In this document: piece by piece, positions 62,812 through 64,000 of the stretch
Numbering within the stretch: position 1 is the first letter of the stretch
Layout of the letters: every line of letters begins with the position of its first letter
Assembly (NCBI GenBank): GCA_028824015.1
Contig: JAPPFC010000036.1
Coordinates: 1-64,000 of the forward strand
DNA from: a bacterium
GTDB taxonomy: Bacteria; Actinomycetota; Acidimicrobiia; Spongiisociales; ZC4RG35
DNA: 64,000 bases
Direction of reading: 5' to 3'
The notes under the pieces: generated by a model
Seen by the model: only the letters and a program-made list of their open reading frames with translations
The model's database searches: none
What the model was told of the DNA's origin: nothing
Position numbers and translations under genes: made by a program

Positions 62812-63372
62812 TCAACTCAGGGGGATTCTCTCCAGCGCCTCATAGCGGGGAGGGCCGCCGCCCAGGTGACTGCGGAAGACCGTCACCTCCCTCACCGTCA
62901 TCTCCACCTCCGCCGAAGGGGCGGACCCCAGGAGTGCCCGGACATCCCGGGGCGGACGGATCCGGGACAGGGTGAGATGAGGGGAGAAGGGCCGCTCCGA
63001 CAACGGTATCCCCGCACCGGCCACCGCCTCCTTCGTCGCGGCAGCCAGAGCGGAGAGGGATCGGGATCCCCGCGACACCCCCACCCACAGGACCGTGGCC
63101 CGCCGGGCGCGGGGAAAGCTCCCCAACTCCCCGAAGCGGCACCGGAAGGCGTCGCCGAGGGGAGTCTCGGACAGGTAATGGGACATCATCTCGTAACGGT
63201 CTCTGGCGACATCGCCGAGAAACCAAAGGGTCATGTGCCAGTTCCGGGGCGGAGTCACGCGCCCGGGGAGCTTTCTGTCGCCGGCCATCTCCATCACCCG
63301 CCGGCTCAGAGCCTGCCGGGCCTCGGACGTGAGGTCCACCGCCAGAAAGATCCGGCCTACCGATTCCACCAT
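62812..63372 (-). CDS. thpR: RNA 2',3'-cyclic phosphodiesterase (2H family)
   Basis: 186 aa from the ATG at 63372; the longer track ORF is a read-through of the cinA region. Two HxT motifs of 2H phosphoesterases are spaced as expected: 'NWHMTLWFLGDV' and 'SPHLTLSRIRPP'. 'RIFLAVDLTSEARQAL' is the typical start. Such enzymes open 2',3'-cyclic phosphates at RNA ends. Its start overlaps the cinA stop by 16 bp, and a cinA-thpR-recA neighbourhood is common in actinobacteria. Confidence 0.9.
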   Translation of the reverse strand: MVESVGRIFLAVDLTSEARQALSRRVMEMAGDRKLPGRVTPPRNWHMTLWFLGDVARDRYEMMSHYLSETPLGDAFRCRFGELGSFPRARRATVLWVGVSRGSRSLSALAAATKEAVAGAGIPLSERPFSPHLTLSRIRPPRDVRALLGSAPSAEVEMTVREVTVFRSHLGGGPPRYEALERIPLS

Positions 63373-64000
63373 ACTCCGGTGATGCCGAGCCGCGCCAGGT
63401 GGAGGGCGGCCGTGGTCGTGTAGACCCGCACCCGTTCGCGGTCCCCAGGCATCTGCAGCCGCCGGGTCTCCACCCTCTCGGGCGTCGCCACCCCGACATA
63501 GACGACTCCCACGGGCCGGTCGGCCGGTGCGGGTCCCGCCGATCCGGTCACCGCCAGTCCCACGTCCACCCCCAGGGTCCGGCGCGCTCCCTCGGCCATC
63601 TCGCGGGCGGTACGGGCGGACACCACCCCCTCCCCGAGCGTCTCGGCCGCCACGCCCAAGAGCCGCTCCTTGAGGTCGGATGCGTAGCTCACCACCGATC
63701 CCCGGAACACCCGGGACGACCCGGGCGTCAAGGTGATGCGGGCCGCCACCAGCCCGGCCGTCATGGACTCGGCCGTCCCGATGGTCCACCCTCTCTCCTC
63801 CAGCAACTCCAACAGCCGCAACTCGATGGTCTGATCATCGAAGCCGAACACCGCCGGTCCCAGGCGTCGACAGATCTCCGAGGACAGGGGAGCGATCATT
63901 CGCTCCGCCTCCCCCACATCCGCCGCCTTGGCCGTTATCCGCACTTTGATCTCTCCGGCCGAGGCCAGGTAGGCCAAGCTCGGGTTCTCCGACCGGAGAT
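63357..64000 (-). CDS. cinA: CinA-family protein, C-terminal part (runs off right edge)
   Basis: The reading frame stays open to the last base ('...RSENPSLAYLASAGEIKVRITAKAADVGEAERMI'), so the track's TTG start at 63977 is not the true start. The visible part contains the linker and the C-terminal nicotinamide-nucleotide amidase domain: 'TIGTAESMTAGLVAARITLTPGSSRVFRGSVVSYASDLKERLLGV', 'VVSARTAREMAEGARRTLGVDVGLAVTGSAGPA' and 'PVGVVYVGVA'. This activity recycles NMN. The N-terminal MoCF-like domain lies outside the window. Confidence 0.92.
   Translation of the reverse strand, partial: LRSENPSLAYLASAGEIKVRITAKAADVGEAERMIAPLSSEICRRLGPAVFGFDDQTIELRLLELLEERGWTIGTAESMTAGLVAARITLTPGSSRVFRGSVVSYASDLKERLLGVAAETLGEGVVSARTAREMAEGARRTLGVDVGLAVTGSAGPAPADRPVGVVYVGVATPERVETRRLQMPGDRERVRVYTTTAALHLARLGITGVWWNR

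Overview
The window is G+C-rich chromosomal DNA from a member of the Actinomycetota, most likely a deep lineage such as Acidimicrobiia. Supporting this are a mycothiol synthase (mshD), a PI/PIM lipid cluster (pgsA, acyltransferase, pimA-like) joined to pdxST, yebC and ruvCAB in an order I recall from mycobacteria, a Ni superoxide dismutase with its dedicated peptidase, a two-subunit 2-oxoacid:ferredoxin oxidoreductase, many GTG/TTG starts, ATGA/GTGA overlaps and apparently leaderless genes, and LexA boxes of the TCGAAC-N4-GTTCGA type. The genus cannot be named from sequence alone.

Layout. 1-277: start of an ABC substrate-binding lipoprotein. 359-3875: a 3.5 kb IS1595-type mobile element with 26-bp terminal inverted repeats and an 8-bp target duplication; besides the transposase it carries about six passenger genes. 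3946-7236: deoC plus two aldehyde dehydrogenase genes, the second lacking the catalytic domain. 7225-11061: two tandem EamA transporters and metG. 11479-12405: divergent sodN and sodX. 12422-15999: a secreted/membrane protein, a DUF3048 lipoprotein and an amidase. 16119-19012: korAB. 19041-23023: DUF2237, an AIM24-like protein, moaA, a small unknown gene and hflX.

23052-24299 is an A+T-richer island encoding a multidomain Doc-type protein. 24414-32406 is a leftward run (ppgK, rarA, aspS, hisS, a metallo-beta-lactamase-fold hydrolase, rel). A second A+T-richer insertion (32510-33400) encodes an HNH protein with a duplicated Cys-rich module. 33455-45477 is a long leftward housekeeping block: secF-secD-yajC, tgt-queA, ruvB-ruvA-ruvC, yebC, pdxT-pdxS and the PIM-lipid trio. 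An EF-G-like GTPase and citrate synthase run rightward (45636-48972). thrS and mshD run leftward, followed by a tRNA cluster (two Val, Cys, Gly) whose last member overlaps dut.

55409-64000 centres on the SOS response. A LysM protein and lexA diverge from a promoter region with three LexA boxes, and recA has one LexA box filling its promoter spacer. dapF, miaA, miaB and rny lie between them. thpR and a cinA fragment close the window.

Most of the window is ordinary housekeeping. The best candidates for new biology are the passenger-carrying IS1595-type element with its SLH/degenerate-HNH protein, the IF2N-IF2N-Doc-HicA-like fusion, the HNH protein with duplicated Cys-rich modules, the catalytic-domain-deleted aldehyde dehydrogenase beside an intact one, the Phe-substituted Ni-hook of SodN, and the repeat array ahead of korAB.
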